Shown here: in pieces, positions 48,880 to 59,929 of the stretch
Layout: every line of letters starts with the position of its first letter
Position numbering within the stretch: position 1 is the first letter of the stretch
Assembly (NCBI RefSeq): GCF_009905375.1
Contig: NC_133648.1
Coordinates: 23,429,884-23,493,883, forward strand
Source of the DNA: Apium graveolens
Lineage: Eukaryota > Streptophyta > Magnoliopsida > Apiales > Apiaceae
Reading direction: 5' to 3'
Length of the DNA: 64,000 bases
The notes under the pieces: model-generated
Databases searched by the model: none
What the model saw: only the letters and a program-made list of their open reading frames with translations
What the model was told of the DNA's origin: nothing
Position numbers and translations under genes: made by a program

Positions 48880-51800
48880 GAGGTCGTGGCCAAGGACGTG
48901 GACGAGGATTCTTACATGGACAAGGAAGAGGACGTGGTCAACAAAAAGAGCAAAATCAAAAAGATGAAAGAGTATGCGAGACCAGAAATTCAAGAGGCCG
49001 TGGAAGAGGAAGATTTATTTCAAGGTATGACAAATCAAATGTCAAGTGTTATAATTATCAAAAATTTGGTCATTATGCTTCTGAGTGCCGCACTTCAAGA
49101 AATCAAGTTGAGGAGAAAGCTAATCATGTAGAAGACAAAGGCAATGAACCCACTTTACTTTTAGCACAAAAAGGAGAAGAAAATTGTGGAGACAATCTAT
49201 GGTATCTTGATAGTGGGGCAAGCTATCATATGTGTGGAAATAAAAACTTGTTCATGGATCTCGATGAAAATATGAATGGCAAACTCACTTTTGGAGACTC
49301 TTCGGGAGTGCCCATCAAAGGAAGAGGTAACATCTTAATTCTCTTGAAAAATGGAGATCGTGATTTTATTTCAAGTGTTTATTATGTGCCTAGTATGAAA
49401 AATAATATCTTAAGTTTGGGCCAACTAATGGAGAAAGACTACACCATCACCATGAAAAATGGATTTCTTAACTTGAGAGACTCTTGTGATAATTTAATTG
49501 CTAAGGTGCCTATGATCAAGAATCGTATGTTTATTCTCAAAATTGAAAATGATGGTCCAAAATGTTTAAAGGCTTGTGTTGGAGATTCTACTTGGCTTTG
49601 GCATCTTAGGCTTGGGCACTTAAATTTTGAAGGATTAAATTCACTATCTAAGAAGCACAAGGTAAATGGTTTGCCTCACATCAATCATCCAAATCAAATT
49701 TGTGAAGGATGTCTATTCGGAAAGCAATCAAGAAGGAGTTTTCCCAAGGAATCTATGACAAGAGTAAAGGAGCCGCTTGAACTTATTCACTCAGATGTAT
49801 GTGGGCCTTTTAAACCTCCATCTTTTAGCAAAAACCGTTATTTCTTATTATTTATTGATGATTTTAGCCGCAAGACATGGGTGTATTTTCTCAAAGAGAA
49901 GTCTCAAGTTTTTGAATGCTTTAAAAATTCAAAGCCCAAGTTGAAAAGGAGAGCAAATATCAAATAAAAGCAATTCATTCGGATCGAGGAGGCGAATTCA
50001 ATTCAACTGAGTTCTTAAAATTTTATGAAGATCATGGAATAAGAAGACCCGCAACGGTGCCAAGATCACCTCAATAAAATGGAGTCGCTGAAAGAAAAAA
50101 TAGAAGTATTCTTAACATGGCTCGAAGCATGCTAAAAAGCAAAAATATGCCTAAGGAATTTTGAGCCGAAGCGGTAGATTGTGCCGTTTATTTGTCAAAT
50201 CGATGTTCAACAAGAAGTGTCAAAGACATGACTCCACAACAAGCATGGAAAGGAAAAAGGCCACCTATTACTCACTTACGAGTTTTTGGAAGCATAGCTT
50301 ATGCACATGTCGATGATGAGCTACGAACAAAGTTGGATTACAAAAAATGAGAAGTATGTTTTTGTTGGCTATGATGCAAGAGCAAAGGGGTACAAACTTT
50401 ACAACCCCATCAACGAAAAAATTGTTATTAGTAGAGATGTTGTGTTTGATGAAGAAAACTCATGGGATTGGAGCAATGCCGAAGAAGATTATAATTTCTT
50501 CCCATTTATTGATGAAGAAGATATCGAAGAAAATTATGGGCAACATATCACTCCTCCCACATCACCACGAGCAACAAGTAGTGATGGACAAACAACTCCC
50601 TCATCTTCTTTAACTGATAGTGATGAGACACCACCAAGGAATTATAGAAATCTTCAAGAGATTTATGATGAAACGGATGAGGTGTCCGCCATTTCTGACT
50701 TAACTCTACTTTGTCTTCTAGCGGAAACTGAACCAACAAGCTTCAAAGAAGCCGTGCAAGATGAAAGGTGGAAGAAAGCAATGGAGGAGGAGATTGAGTC
50801 AATCAAGAAGAATGACACATGGGAGTTAGCAACACTTTCTAAAGGGCAAAAAGCTATTGGTGTGAAGTGGGTATATAAGGTGAAGAAAAATTCCCAAGGC
50901 ATGGTTGAAAAATACAAGGCAAGATTGGTAGCCAAAGGCTACAATCAAAGACATGGAGTGGATTATGACGAAGTATTTACACCGGTCGCAAGAATGGAGA
51001 CTATAAGGCTAATAATCTCGCTGGCGGCATAAAATGAATGGAAAATTCATCAAATGGATGTAAAATCCACTTTTTTGAATGGTGTTCTTGAAGAAACTGT
51101 GTATGTGGAGTAATCATTGGGATACATGGTGAAAGGACAAGAAGGAAAATTATTAAAGTTAAAGAAGGCCCTATACGGATTGAAACAAGCGCCAAGGGCA
51201 TGGAATAATAGACTTGACAAATACTTTCAATCTCAAGGATTTCACAAGTGTCCTCATGAACATGCTCTATATGCCAAGGTTACAAAAAATGGAGAATTTC
51301 TTCTTGCGTTCTTATATGTGAATGATTTAATATTTACGGGAAAAAGTCCAAGTATGTTCGAGAAATTTAAGATAGACATGGCAAGAGAATTTGAAATGAC
51401 CGATATTGGGCCTATGTCTTACTATCTTGGCATTGAAGTGAAGCAAATGAATGATGGAATACTAATATCACAAGGAAGCTATACAGGGGAGATATTGAAG
51501 AAGTTAAAGATGGAAAATTGTCAAGCCGTTAGCACCCCTATTGAGTATGGAACAAAGTTTGAAGAAGGTGAGAAGGTGGATCCCACTTACTTCAAAAGTC
51601 TTGTGGGAAGTTTGAGATACTTGACATGCACGAGGCCCGACATACTATGTAGTGTTGGACTTTTTAGTCGCTGCATGGAGACGCCAACAACAACACACTT
51701 GAAGGCGGCCAAGAGGATTCTTCGTTATCTTAAATGTATGATGGATTATGGGTTATTTTATCATCATTCTCGTGAATTCAAACTTGTTGGTTATTATGAT

Positions 51801-52262
51801 AGTGATTGGGCCGGTGACATTGATGAGGGAAAGAGTACCACCGGATATATGTTCTTTATGGGTGATACATCTTTTTCATGGAGTTCAAAAAAGAAACCCA
51901 TTATTACTTTATCTTCTTGTGAAGTGGAATATGTGGCGGCATGCTCCTGTGTTTGTCAAGCTATATGGTTAAGGAAAGTTTTAGAGGAGCTCAACATGGC
52001 ACAAAATGAGTCTACCGAAATATTGGTTGATAATAAGTCGGCTATAGCTTTGGCGAAAAATCCGGTATTTCATGAACGGAGTAAGCATATTGACACAAAA
52101 TATCATTATATTCGTGAATGCATTGAAAGAAATGAAGTGGAGGTCAACTATGTGAAGTCCCAAGATCAAATAGGTGACATCTTTACAAAGCCTCTCAAGA
52201 GTGACGTATTCAACAAATTTCGGAGACTACTTGGGATAGTCAAAATTAAGGAAGGGTGTTAA
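48880..52262 (+). pseudogene. copia pol: protease, integrase, RT, RNase H
   Basis: Order seen: Arg/Gly-rich nucleocapsid tail, protease with WYLDSGASYHMCG (49201-49240), integrase zinc domain (HLRLGHLNFEGL.., 49603 onward), integrase core with first and second Asp present (IHSDVCGPF near 49785, HSDRGGEF near 49977), RT (WVYKVKKNSQGMVEKYKARL near 50870) and RNase H ending near 52200. Breaks: a 1-nt loss near 49930, another frameshift near 50340, and stops near 50074, 50162, 51028 and 51111. The RT active site reads YVND instead of YVDD (51316-51327). Nearly all these changes are C-to-T or G-to-A. The last frame (51117-52262) is still open over 380 codons. Confidence 0.9.
52245..52256 (+). other. 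Polypurine tract of the copia element
   Basis: AAGGAAGGG ends directly at the 3' LTR start (52257). Confidence 0.85.
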
Positions 52263-52579
52263 AAATAAAAAATAATTTTGACTTAAAATAATAGAAGAGT
52301 ATGGACTATTCTAGATTATTCTTGATTTTGTCTAAACTCTAGAACTATCCATAGAGTATTCTAGTAATGTGTCTTTTGATGTCTAGCATTTAAGCAAGAG
52401 TCTTTTGAACTCTAGCAATTAAGTAAGTATGTCTAGAGTTTTCCATGGGGTCCTATATAAAGGCTTTTGCCAAATTATTTGTAATCAAGTCATTTTCAAG
52501 TATTATAGTTTATATAAAATACCTCTTCTCCTCAATATTTTGAGTTGTGTGAGTTTGAGTGAGATCCTTTCTTCCAACA
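52257..52579 (+). repeat. 3' LTR of the copia element
   Basis: Same length as the 5' LTR (323 bp), with 10 differences, 7 of which are transitions. Confidence 0.95.
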
Positions 52580-52927
52580 CTCTCGACTTGTTCTCGAGGA
52601 TATGCAACTCACCGGAAATTTTGAGAAGCTCACTTCACTAAGTCATGTCCGAGTCATGAGTCTTAAAGGGAATAAATTTTCTGGACCCATTCCTGATCTT
52701 TCTAATCTTACTGCTTTGAAGCTCTTGGTTTTGTCGAAAAACCAGTTTTCCGGCGAGTTTCTGGCGGGTTTGGGGAGACTTTTCTGGCTTGATTTGTCGA
52801 TTAACAATCTCTCCGGGGAGACTCTAGCGACTATTAATGAGCTCACTCATCTTCTTACTCTTAGGTTGGAAGGAAATAGTTTTACCGGTGACATATCCGG
52901 CATTAAACTGCCGAGCCTCCAAGAATA
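52580..52927 (+). pseudogene. Captured LRR receptor-kinase, leucine-rich-repeat part
   Basis: Past the copia element the receptor frame goes on: RLVLEDMQLTGNFEKLTSL-type start, then GNKFSGPIPDLSNLTALKLL, SKNQFSGEFLAGLGRLFWLD, INNLSGETLATINELTHLL and a SFTGDISGIKLPSLQE end with TAA at 52925-52927. These are about four leucine-rich repeats of the plant extracellular type. Transmembrane and kinase domains are absent, so only the ectodomain start was captured. Loss of typical Pro residues in two repeats suggests relaxed selection. Confidence 0.85.
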
Positions 52928-53528
52928 ATTTTGCGGAATAATTTTGAGTGATTTCGAGTAATTTTGTTGATTATCCAAGAATAATTTTGCAGAAATAGAA
53001 TATAGAAGTGCAGAGGTTTTTGAGTCAAGCAAGGTTTACGATGTCCAAAGATTATATTTACATTAATCGAATAATAAACTTGGTCTATTTTAGCAGGATT
53101 TTTTAATCTTGCCGGAATCTGGAATTTTTCAGGTTTCCGGTGAGATTTTTTTAAAAAACCGGTGTTGTGATTTCGTTTGGATGGGGTCGAATTTAATATC
53201 TCATATTTGACAAGATATGGTCGAGTTTAATAATTGGGCGGACTTTTTAAAATATTTCAGAAATTTAAATTATTTGGGTGGGATTTTCAAATTTCAAGTG
53301 AAAAATTAATTTCGACCGTTGCCGGTTGAATTTGATCGGTCGTATTTAACCGGTCATATTTAGACGGTCGTATTTAGACTAAATACAATCGATTACTAAA
53401 TATCACTCCCATATGTATGATCGGAGCTAAAATCGGTCGTATTTAGCTAAATACCACTGCTGGCGGTCGTATTTAATTAAATACGACCGGTTTTGGACCG
53501 GTTGTATTTAACCGTTTTTCTTGTAGTG
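52928..53528. other. Right subterminal region of the large CACTA element
   Basis: GTCGTATTTA or GGTCGAATTTA-like motifs occur at least eight times in both orientations between about 53180 and 53510, close to the terminal repeat. GAATAATTTTG is repeated near 52923-52990. Confidence 0.6.
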
Positions 53529-53885
53529 CTTGTAAACAAGTTGCAATTACTTTGAAAATTGATAATCCATTTTCTAACTGGTAGCAATTCAATTGATTAC
53601 ATGAACTATATTAACGTATTGATAATGATAATCTAGACAAATATATAGTGCTAATAAATCCAAAAACAAAAGGCATATCGAGAATTACATGAAATAGTAT
53701 TGATAGGTAAATTCTAATAAATCCAAAAACAGAGGTCAAGTAACTAACACAAAGTTCTTCTTTTTTTTGCCCAGTAACTAACACAACGTTGATATAATAT
53801 AAAAACAGCCCCAAATTACATGTAAGAGTTCCTAATTTCACTGTAATAAAATAAAATCCCAACAAATATTCCTATCGCACAGTAA

Positions 53886-56789
53886 TTAGTACGGCGATTT
53901 AACAATACTAAGAACTTCTTCTTGATTCTCACCCTGTTGAATATAACGTTTAGCCAGCTCTAACCTATCCGTGTACTCGGGTTTTTTCTCGGCCATGTTG
54001 CTTAGCAGGCAATTTATCTTTTCCCGTATATATGGCGAGCGTACTGTGTTAAACTCATATTCAACAATATTACCCTTCTTTTTTGTAATCACTACAACAA
54101 ATTTGGTCATTTACGACGGTTTTTTTAAACTGAAATCGTCGTAATTGAGCCATTTACGACGGAAAAAAATCGTCATTTTTGGTCGAGTAGTAAGTTCATT
54201 TTTTCGTCACAAGATAAAATTGTGTCGCAAGTTAGAAAGTAGGGGTCTACATACTTAATAAATAATATATCTATTTACAACGGAATATATCGTCGTAAGA
54301 TACCAAAATACGACAAAAAATAACATCATAAGTTTTGTACTTACGACGGAAAAAACGTCGGATATTACTTTACCGGACTCACTTTTAATAAAATAAAATA
54401 TAATTTTACGACAAAAAAATACATCGTAAGTTAGATTCCGGTGAGCTTCCCATATTCCGGTTTCCGGCAACTCCGCAAAACCATAACAAGTTCAAATGAG
54501 CATATTCCAACTCGTTTTTCCTTCCCAAATAATTGTATACTACTAACCATCACAATATTATATGACAAATTTTTAATTCGGACTAAATCAAACTAAAATT
54601 AACACAAACTAGCCATGTCTCAACCAAATTAAATGTTTAATATTACAAACTAATGCAGAATATCATGTACAATCCACTACCATTAAAATCACAAACAAAC
54701 AATCATAACCGAGACAGGAAAATGAAATCTAAAAATAGGCTCGAAATAGGATCTCCGGCTGAACAAGCTCGATTGGAATATTTTCATTAAACCTCAGTCG
54801 TGCTTGTAGTGAGTCGTGGCGATGACGGAAATTTTCTGGCAAAAAATTGAAGTGATTCTTGTGGTGTTGCCTCCGTGATTTGAACCGAACCAGGTGAGCA
54901 ATTGCGCAGGCAAGAAATGCGGAGAGAAGAGGGATGTTATAGGGAAGAAGAGAAGCTAGATGATCGAGATGAAGAAGAGGTTAAGGTGGTAGGCAATGTT
55001 TTAGAAAAAGTTGAAGAACAGAAGAAACATTAGAGAAGAGGAACAAATGAAGCTGAATGTCAAGAAATTTCGACAGTGAGGATTAGTTTACCAATTACAA
55101 TCAACGGCTGTAAATTTACTTGAACTAGCACAATCCATGTGCCATAGTTTTGTCCAACCAGAATGTTACATGTGACTTAAGGTAAGCGGGGGCTTAGCCT
55201 CCCATCATTACTAAAAATTTGATGTAGTAATTTGCACGCTAGCCTGCTTAGTTATTATATCCCATGTTACTATAATTAATTCTTTGTGTTATTTTTAAGT
55301 AGGATTAGGCTGACATCTACACATAGAAAAGACTTTTTAATTAGAATTGCCTAGAGTATCTCCAAGTTAACATTTAAAACTATTAGTTAAAACATAATTA
55401 GGTAAAATTTTATTAAACCTGTACGCATTTTTTCTCCAATAGATATTGCTATAATCATTAGCTATATTAATAATATTACTCTTTTTATTAATTTTAAATA
55501 GATAAATAAAAAAGTTTAATTATTTCTTTTTTTTGAAAAGGAGATTAATTAATTATGTTCTATATTAGTGAATATAAAATGTTATATTTAATAAAAATAT
55601 ATTTATTATAATATTATAATATTTTTTATATTTATATCAATATTTTAAAGTAAACATTATAAAATAAAAATGAGTAATTATTAGGAACATTACTTACATA
55701 TAAAATAAAATATATGACTAAAACATATATTAATTAAGAAAAAATAGCACGTCATTGTTTCGTTGACATGCAATTTGTGTTTACTTCTGAATTTGTGTTT
55801 CGATTATTCTCAAAATATTTTTTATAGATACAACCGTATGGATGACAATATATATATATATATATATAAATGATATAATCAATGTTTTTTTTTGAAATTT
55901 CTAAATTGTCACCAAAACAAATAAATGTTGACATTAATATGGTTAGATCATGAAATAATATCTTTAAAAATTGAAAATATTAAAAATATGTGCTAATTTA
56001 CGACGGAATCCGTCATAAATTACCGGTTCCCAAAAATTTGAGAAAAATCAAATTTATCGCCAAAATTTTGGGAAAAAAAGTTGAATTTCCCTCTTTAATA
56101 ACTTACGACGAATTCTAATTTCCGTCATAAATTGGACGATCCGATCTTTTCTGTCACAAATATTTCGTCGTAAATTTAGACAAAATATTTTTTTATTTAA
56201 TTTTAAGTTAAAATTTAATAAAAATAATTAATTTACGACGGAATTTAATTTTCGTCTTAAGTTGAATGGCGTCATTCGTCCACGTGAGTGACTAACTCCA
56301 TCCTTTTTTTATTCAATTGATGATAGTTTTAATAATAAAATAATCAACTTACGACAGATATTATTTTTTGTCGTAAACAATTACGACGAAAAAATATTTC
56401 AGTCGTAAGTTAGGCGCACATTTTTTTCCGTCGTAAATGCCCGAATTTGCTGTAGTGAATCTTTAAGTTTTCTCGCATGGCTGATTTGACCAAAGCATAA
56501 CGAAATTGATACCGGCTAATTCTTACCGCTGGGGTAATGGAAGACAGTCTTGAAAGCGAAAGCAGATGGAAGACTTACCGCATGTTCCATAGTAGTGTCC
56601 GAGAAGAGTGCATAAATTGACAAGGCTGTATGATTCTTCTGGGGTTATTTTTGGGCTTGGTATGACAAGTTTCGAAGTGTTGGTGCTTTCGCTTATAGTG
56701 AGGTTCATTAAGGCATTGATGGGAGGGCTAAAAGAATCTGTTATTGTGAGATTTTCGAAAGCTCCAATGGCAGGAGCTACGTAATCCAT
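53886..56789 (-). pseudogene. Unrecognised two-exon gene split by a CACTA element
   Basis: On the minus strand exon 1 starts MDYVAPAIGAFENLTITDSF at 56789 and runs to about 56583, ending YYGTC before a GTAAGT donor. A short intron of about 60 bp ends CCCCAG near 56530. Exon 2 reads RISRYQFRYALVKSAMRENL up to the CACTA insertion, and on the other side continues TKKKGNIVEYEFNTVRSPYI and then CLLSNMAEKKPEYTDRLELA to a stop at about 53886. With the CACTA element aside the frame is open throughout, so the insertion appears to be what disrupted it. No domain is recognised; the second exon looks helical and charged. A function cannot be given. Confidence 0.5.
54090..56457. mobile_element. Non-autonomous CACTA transposon (2,368 bp)
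   Basis: It starts CACTACAACAAATTTGGTC and ends in the inverse, GAATTTGCTGTAGTG, with 3-bp duplications AAT at 54087-54089 and 56458-56460. The terminal repeats extend about 30 bp to TTTACGACGG, and TTACGACGG-like motifs recur many times at both ends. No transposase is present. The interior (54430-55080) contains unrecognised GC-richer sequence, possibly captured. Confidence 0.92.
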
Positions 56790-58455
56790 CTACAATGAAC
56801 TCGATAGATGCTCAGAATGTACTTGATGATGCTCAGAATCTATTGTGAGACTTTTATTAGTCCGACCATGCTTGGGAATCAGGCTCCTCCTGTCCTGTGT
56901 TAACCGATCCATCTATGGTTTGAATTTAACATTTATAGTTTGTCTAATTCAAGCGAATTTATTAAATTTATTTTAATATTAATTAAAGTTTCAATTTATA
57001 ATAATAGAATGTTTTTTTGGTAATTATCTTTAGGAATTAAAGTTTTGATCTTATACTTTATATCAATAGATAAAAACCAATACAAAAAGAAATCTTCGAT
57101 TACATATAAAATTATATATTTTGTTACATTTAAATAAATTTTAATTACTTATTTTATAAGATTAATGAGTTTATTTTTTAAAAATAGTTTCAAAAACAAA
57201 TTTTATAAACAATCTTTGCAATGGTAAAATTAATTTTCCTTTTTTTCAAGGTTGTAACTTTTTTTTATTAGTTAGGCAAATACATAAGTGTTTTAATAAA
57301 TTTAGGGATGAACATGAATAAAGCAATCGAATAAATTATTTAACTATTTGAACTCAGATTCAAAGTTTCAAGGTAGTAAGAGTCGAACTCGGAACCTGGT
57401 ACAACAGAGAATAAATTTTTAACTATTTGAGTTATTTAACCGGATTCAGAGCTAAGAAATAATTTAGTTGAAGAAAAAATCGTAAATTTTTATTTGGTAT
57501 TAAAAATGCGCAAAAAAATTACTGGTTCGGATTTTATTCAATTTTTAAAAAGTCCATTTTTTAAAAATAAATAGGGTCGGACTTTTTAAAAAAAAATAGG
57601 ACCGAGTCGACTTCCTCTCAAATATGAGATTTATTTTAGGTTCGTAGTCAGGATGGACTGGGCCTGATTTTATCCGTAGTTTTCTTATCTATATATTAAA
57701 TGCTATTTAATATTTTTCACCTTGACCTATGCATAATTTAGATACCGAAGGATATAATATATTAAATTATGAAAGAGAGTATTATAGATACCGAAACAAA
57801 ATAAATTTCTTTTTGTAAAAGCAAACAGAAAACTTATTCTCGAGTCGACATACTCAAGGATTGTCCCAAAGATATTACTACAATAAGTATTGTATTCTAT
57901 ACTGCTACCACCAGCTTCTTGCCTATCTACTCTTTCGAAACCTACGGTAAATATCATACAGAACCAGACTTTTAGATGATCTCACTAGATTTCAGGTTAC
58001 AATTTTCTTCATATTTGGTTGAACGTCGCACAGTAGTTCGACATCATTTCATTTATTTTTTTTATATTACATTAGAATATTCTCAATTATTACTTAAAAT
58101 TTAACGATTATTATTTACAATATCAAATTGATAAATCAATCAAATATAACTTATTTTTTATTTAATAGTGCAATATAATTTTAATAAAAAATATTTAAAA
58201 TAATATATTTTTATATAAAAATCAGATTTTTATTCTGACTTATTAAAATGCTTAAACTTTTATCCGGGTCCAACTAAACTTTATCAAATATTTTTTGAAT
58301 TTCAGGCCAAGTAAAGAAGTAAGGTCTGTTTAAAGCCCTCGGCCGGGTTGGACTTTTTCCTGGATGGGCTTTTTTGCAGTTTTTTTTGGATCGGCCGGAA
58401 TTTCGACCCTTTGAGTTCTGATTCTTTGAAGCTTTCTATTTTGTATATAACCAAT
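56790..58455. other. Intergenic DNA, AT-rich
   Basis: Upstream of the split gene. 57510-57620 and 58320-58400 contain GGTCGGACTTTTT and GGCCGGGTTGGAC patches that may be decayed hAT-like or LTR sequence, without supporting ends. Confidence 0.3.
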
Positions 58456-58909
58456 TGTTACGCCCAGATCTCCTTCAGGACGAATGAACAGGCTTCGGCC
58501 ACTCAGAACTGCCTTCGGCGGCGACCTGAAATGGAAGAGAATGCAAGGGATTGTCCCCGCGATTCACACCTGGTTGTGAGAATGAGAATCTGGATGTAAA
58601 GTGGGTTTAAGGAATACAAGAAAACAGAGTGTGTTTGAGAGAATGAGTATATGATCCCGTATTTCTTACTTTCCCAGGGTGTTTTATACCCAATATTTCC
58701 ATTAATGCCTCGTTCGTTACACCTTTGTCATCAAGAGGGGCGAAAAAGGGGGCGTTTGGATTGTGATCCCAACGGTTGGAACAACAGTGGGCCTTAGTCT
58801 GCTGGGCTGACTGGGCCTTCGGTTCTTGGGCATGTTGGACCTTTGGCCTAACATGACAGTTTTAAAATGGGCCTTCGCTCGGTGGGCCGTATTTTGCCCA
58901 TAGCCAACA
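58456..58909 (-). repeat. 3' LTR of the Tat-like element
   Basis: On the minus strand it starts TGTTGGCTATGGGC and ends GGGCGTAACA (454 bp, TGTT/AACA ends). A TATAAAA box lies at about 58685-58691 on the minus strand, placed for transcription of the element. Confidence 0.75.
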
Positions 58910-58924
58910 TGTCCCTCTCTTTCG
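58910..58924 (-). other. Polypurine tract of the Tat-like element
   Basis: On the minus strand CGAAAGAGAGGGACA abuts the TGTTGG start of the LTR. Confidence 0.75.
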
Positions 58925-59186
58925 GTTGGGCCTTCGGGCGGGCCGACGTACATCAGTCTAGGCCCATTTTGGGGTGAAGAAACCCTAGGATGACTGCTTC
59001 GGTCTTATCTCGATTTTCGTTCGTACACGTGGCAATATTATGGGTGCATTAATGTGATAACTATTTCTCACGTCGTTCTATGGCTTAATCTCAGCCGCTG
59101 AATCTCAACCGTTTCAATCTGGGACGTCCATTTCAAAAGTGCCCCAAACGTTGCCTCTTTTAGCACCTAAACCCATTTTAGGCGCC

Positions 59187-59194
59187 TATATAAA
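59187..59194 (+). promoter_or_regulatory. TATA box of the antisense gene
   Basis: TATATAAA follows GGCGCC on the plus strand and is followed by a leader-like CA- and pyrimidine-rich stretch and a GTAAGT donor near 59341. It points opposite to the retroelement. Confidence 0.6.
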
Positions 59195-59663
59195 GAGTCA
59201 CAGTATACTCTTATTTCCTTTTATCATTTCCCAGCAACCAAATACAAATATCGACATTTTTCTGAGCTCTTCCAATCACGGGCATCAATAACTCCACCTT
59301 CCCCAATCACCCTATCTCAGTCAAACAACATCTTCAAATCAGTAAGTTCCCGTTTTCTTTTTTGCATATTTTATATTTTTATGCAAGTAATTGGTTTTTG
59401 TTATTTGCATGCGAGTCCAGAGGTCATTTTTTGGGCTCTGTTTTGTGTTTTTGTATTGCTTTTTGGCGTGGGATGTACTTTCTGGGTAGTTGGTAGAAAT
59501 TTTCTGGGTTTTTGCTTTTTAAGGGGCACCTATTAGGTTTAAAGAGGGCATGCGAGTTGTTCTTGGTCAAGAACTCTCTTCGGGGGTTTTTGATCGTGAA
59601 GCAACCTTCGGGAACCTTCTGGAGTTCAAAGATGGAAGGCGAAGGGTTTCTGGGGGCAAGAAC

Positions 59664-59847
59664 TTCCTTCGGGAAAACTTATCTGTTAAAACACCCTTCG
59701 AGAGCCGACTCCATGCTATTACTTGTTCGCTCGGTTCTAGTCCATGTACTCGGTCTTCCTTTGGGAAAACCTGTCTGTTAGAACACCCTTCGGGAGCCAA
59801 CTCCAGGCTTTTTCTTGTTCGCTCAGTTCTAGGACATGTACTCGGTC
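59664..59847. repeat. 92-bp tandem duplication in the first intron
   Basis: 59664-59755 and 59756-59847 match closely, both with TTCCTTYGGGAAAAC, ACACCCTTCG and CATGTACTCGGTC. Confidence 0.9.
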
Positions 59848-59929
59848 CCTTGTCCTTTTATTTTCCTTTCTTTGTTTAATCCGAGTACGTGGACTAACTT
59901 GTCTCTTTATTTCCGAATACAAGGACATG

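Larger units (their letters stand above)
47804..52579 (+). mobile_element. Complete Ty1/copia retrotransposon (4,776 bp)
   Basis: Two 323-bp LTRs, a primer binding site, gag-pol and a purine tract lie between perfect 5-bp duplications CTCTC (47799-47803 and 52580-52584). Domain order protease, integrase, RT, RNase H is that of copia. The LTRs differ at 10 sites counted by eye, about 97 percent identity, so it is the youngest datable insertion here. Stops, two or more frameshifts and a lost RT catalytic aspartate make it defective. Confidence 0.95.
43553..53528. mobile_element. Non-autonomous CACTA-type transposon with captured gene fragment
   Basis: The left end TACTACAAAAAAG and the inverted right end CACTACAAGAAAAACGG form imperfect CACTA-type terminal repeats, flanked by 3-bp duplications CTT (43550-43552 and 53529-53531). 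The first base on the left is T instead of C. Subterminal regions at both ends are full of short GGTCGAATTTA or GTCGTATTTA motifs, the usual transposase-binding layout. No transposase is found, so it depends on a partner. Inside are a SINE, a Stowaway MITE, a 178-bp tandem array, an LRR-kinase fragment and a complete copia element. Without the copia it is about 5.2 kb. Confidence 0.8.
41297..53600. repeat. Segmental duplication, copy 2 (interrupted by a CACTA element)
   Basis: Pieces 41297-43552 and 53532-53600 match copy 1; the gap is the CACTA element at 43553-53528. Copy 2 lacks the solo LTR and Helitron of copy 1. Confidence 0.85.

Noticed and set aside
54780..55060. GC-richer interior of the small CACTA as a captured gene
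   Set aside because: No frame longer than a few dozen codons and no protein motif on either strand.
57510..58400. hAT-like GGCCGGG patches
   Set aside because: No terminal inverted repeats or 8-bp duplications could be found.
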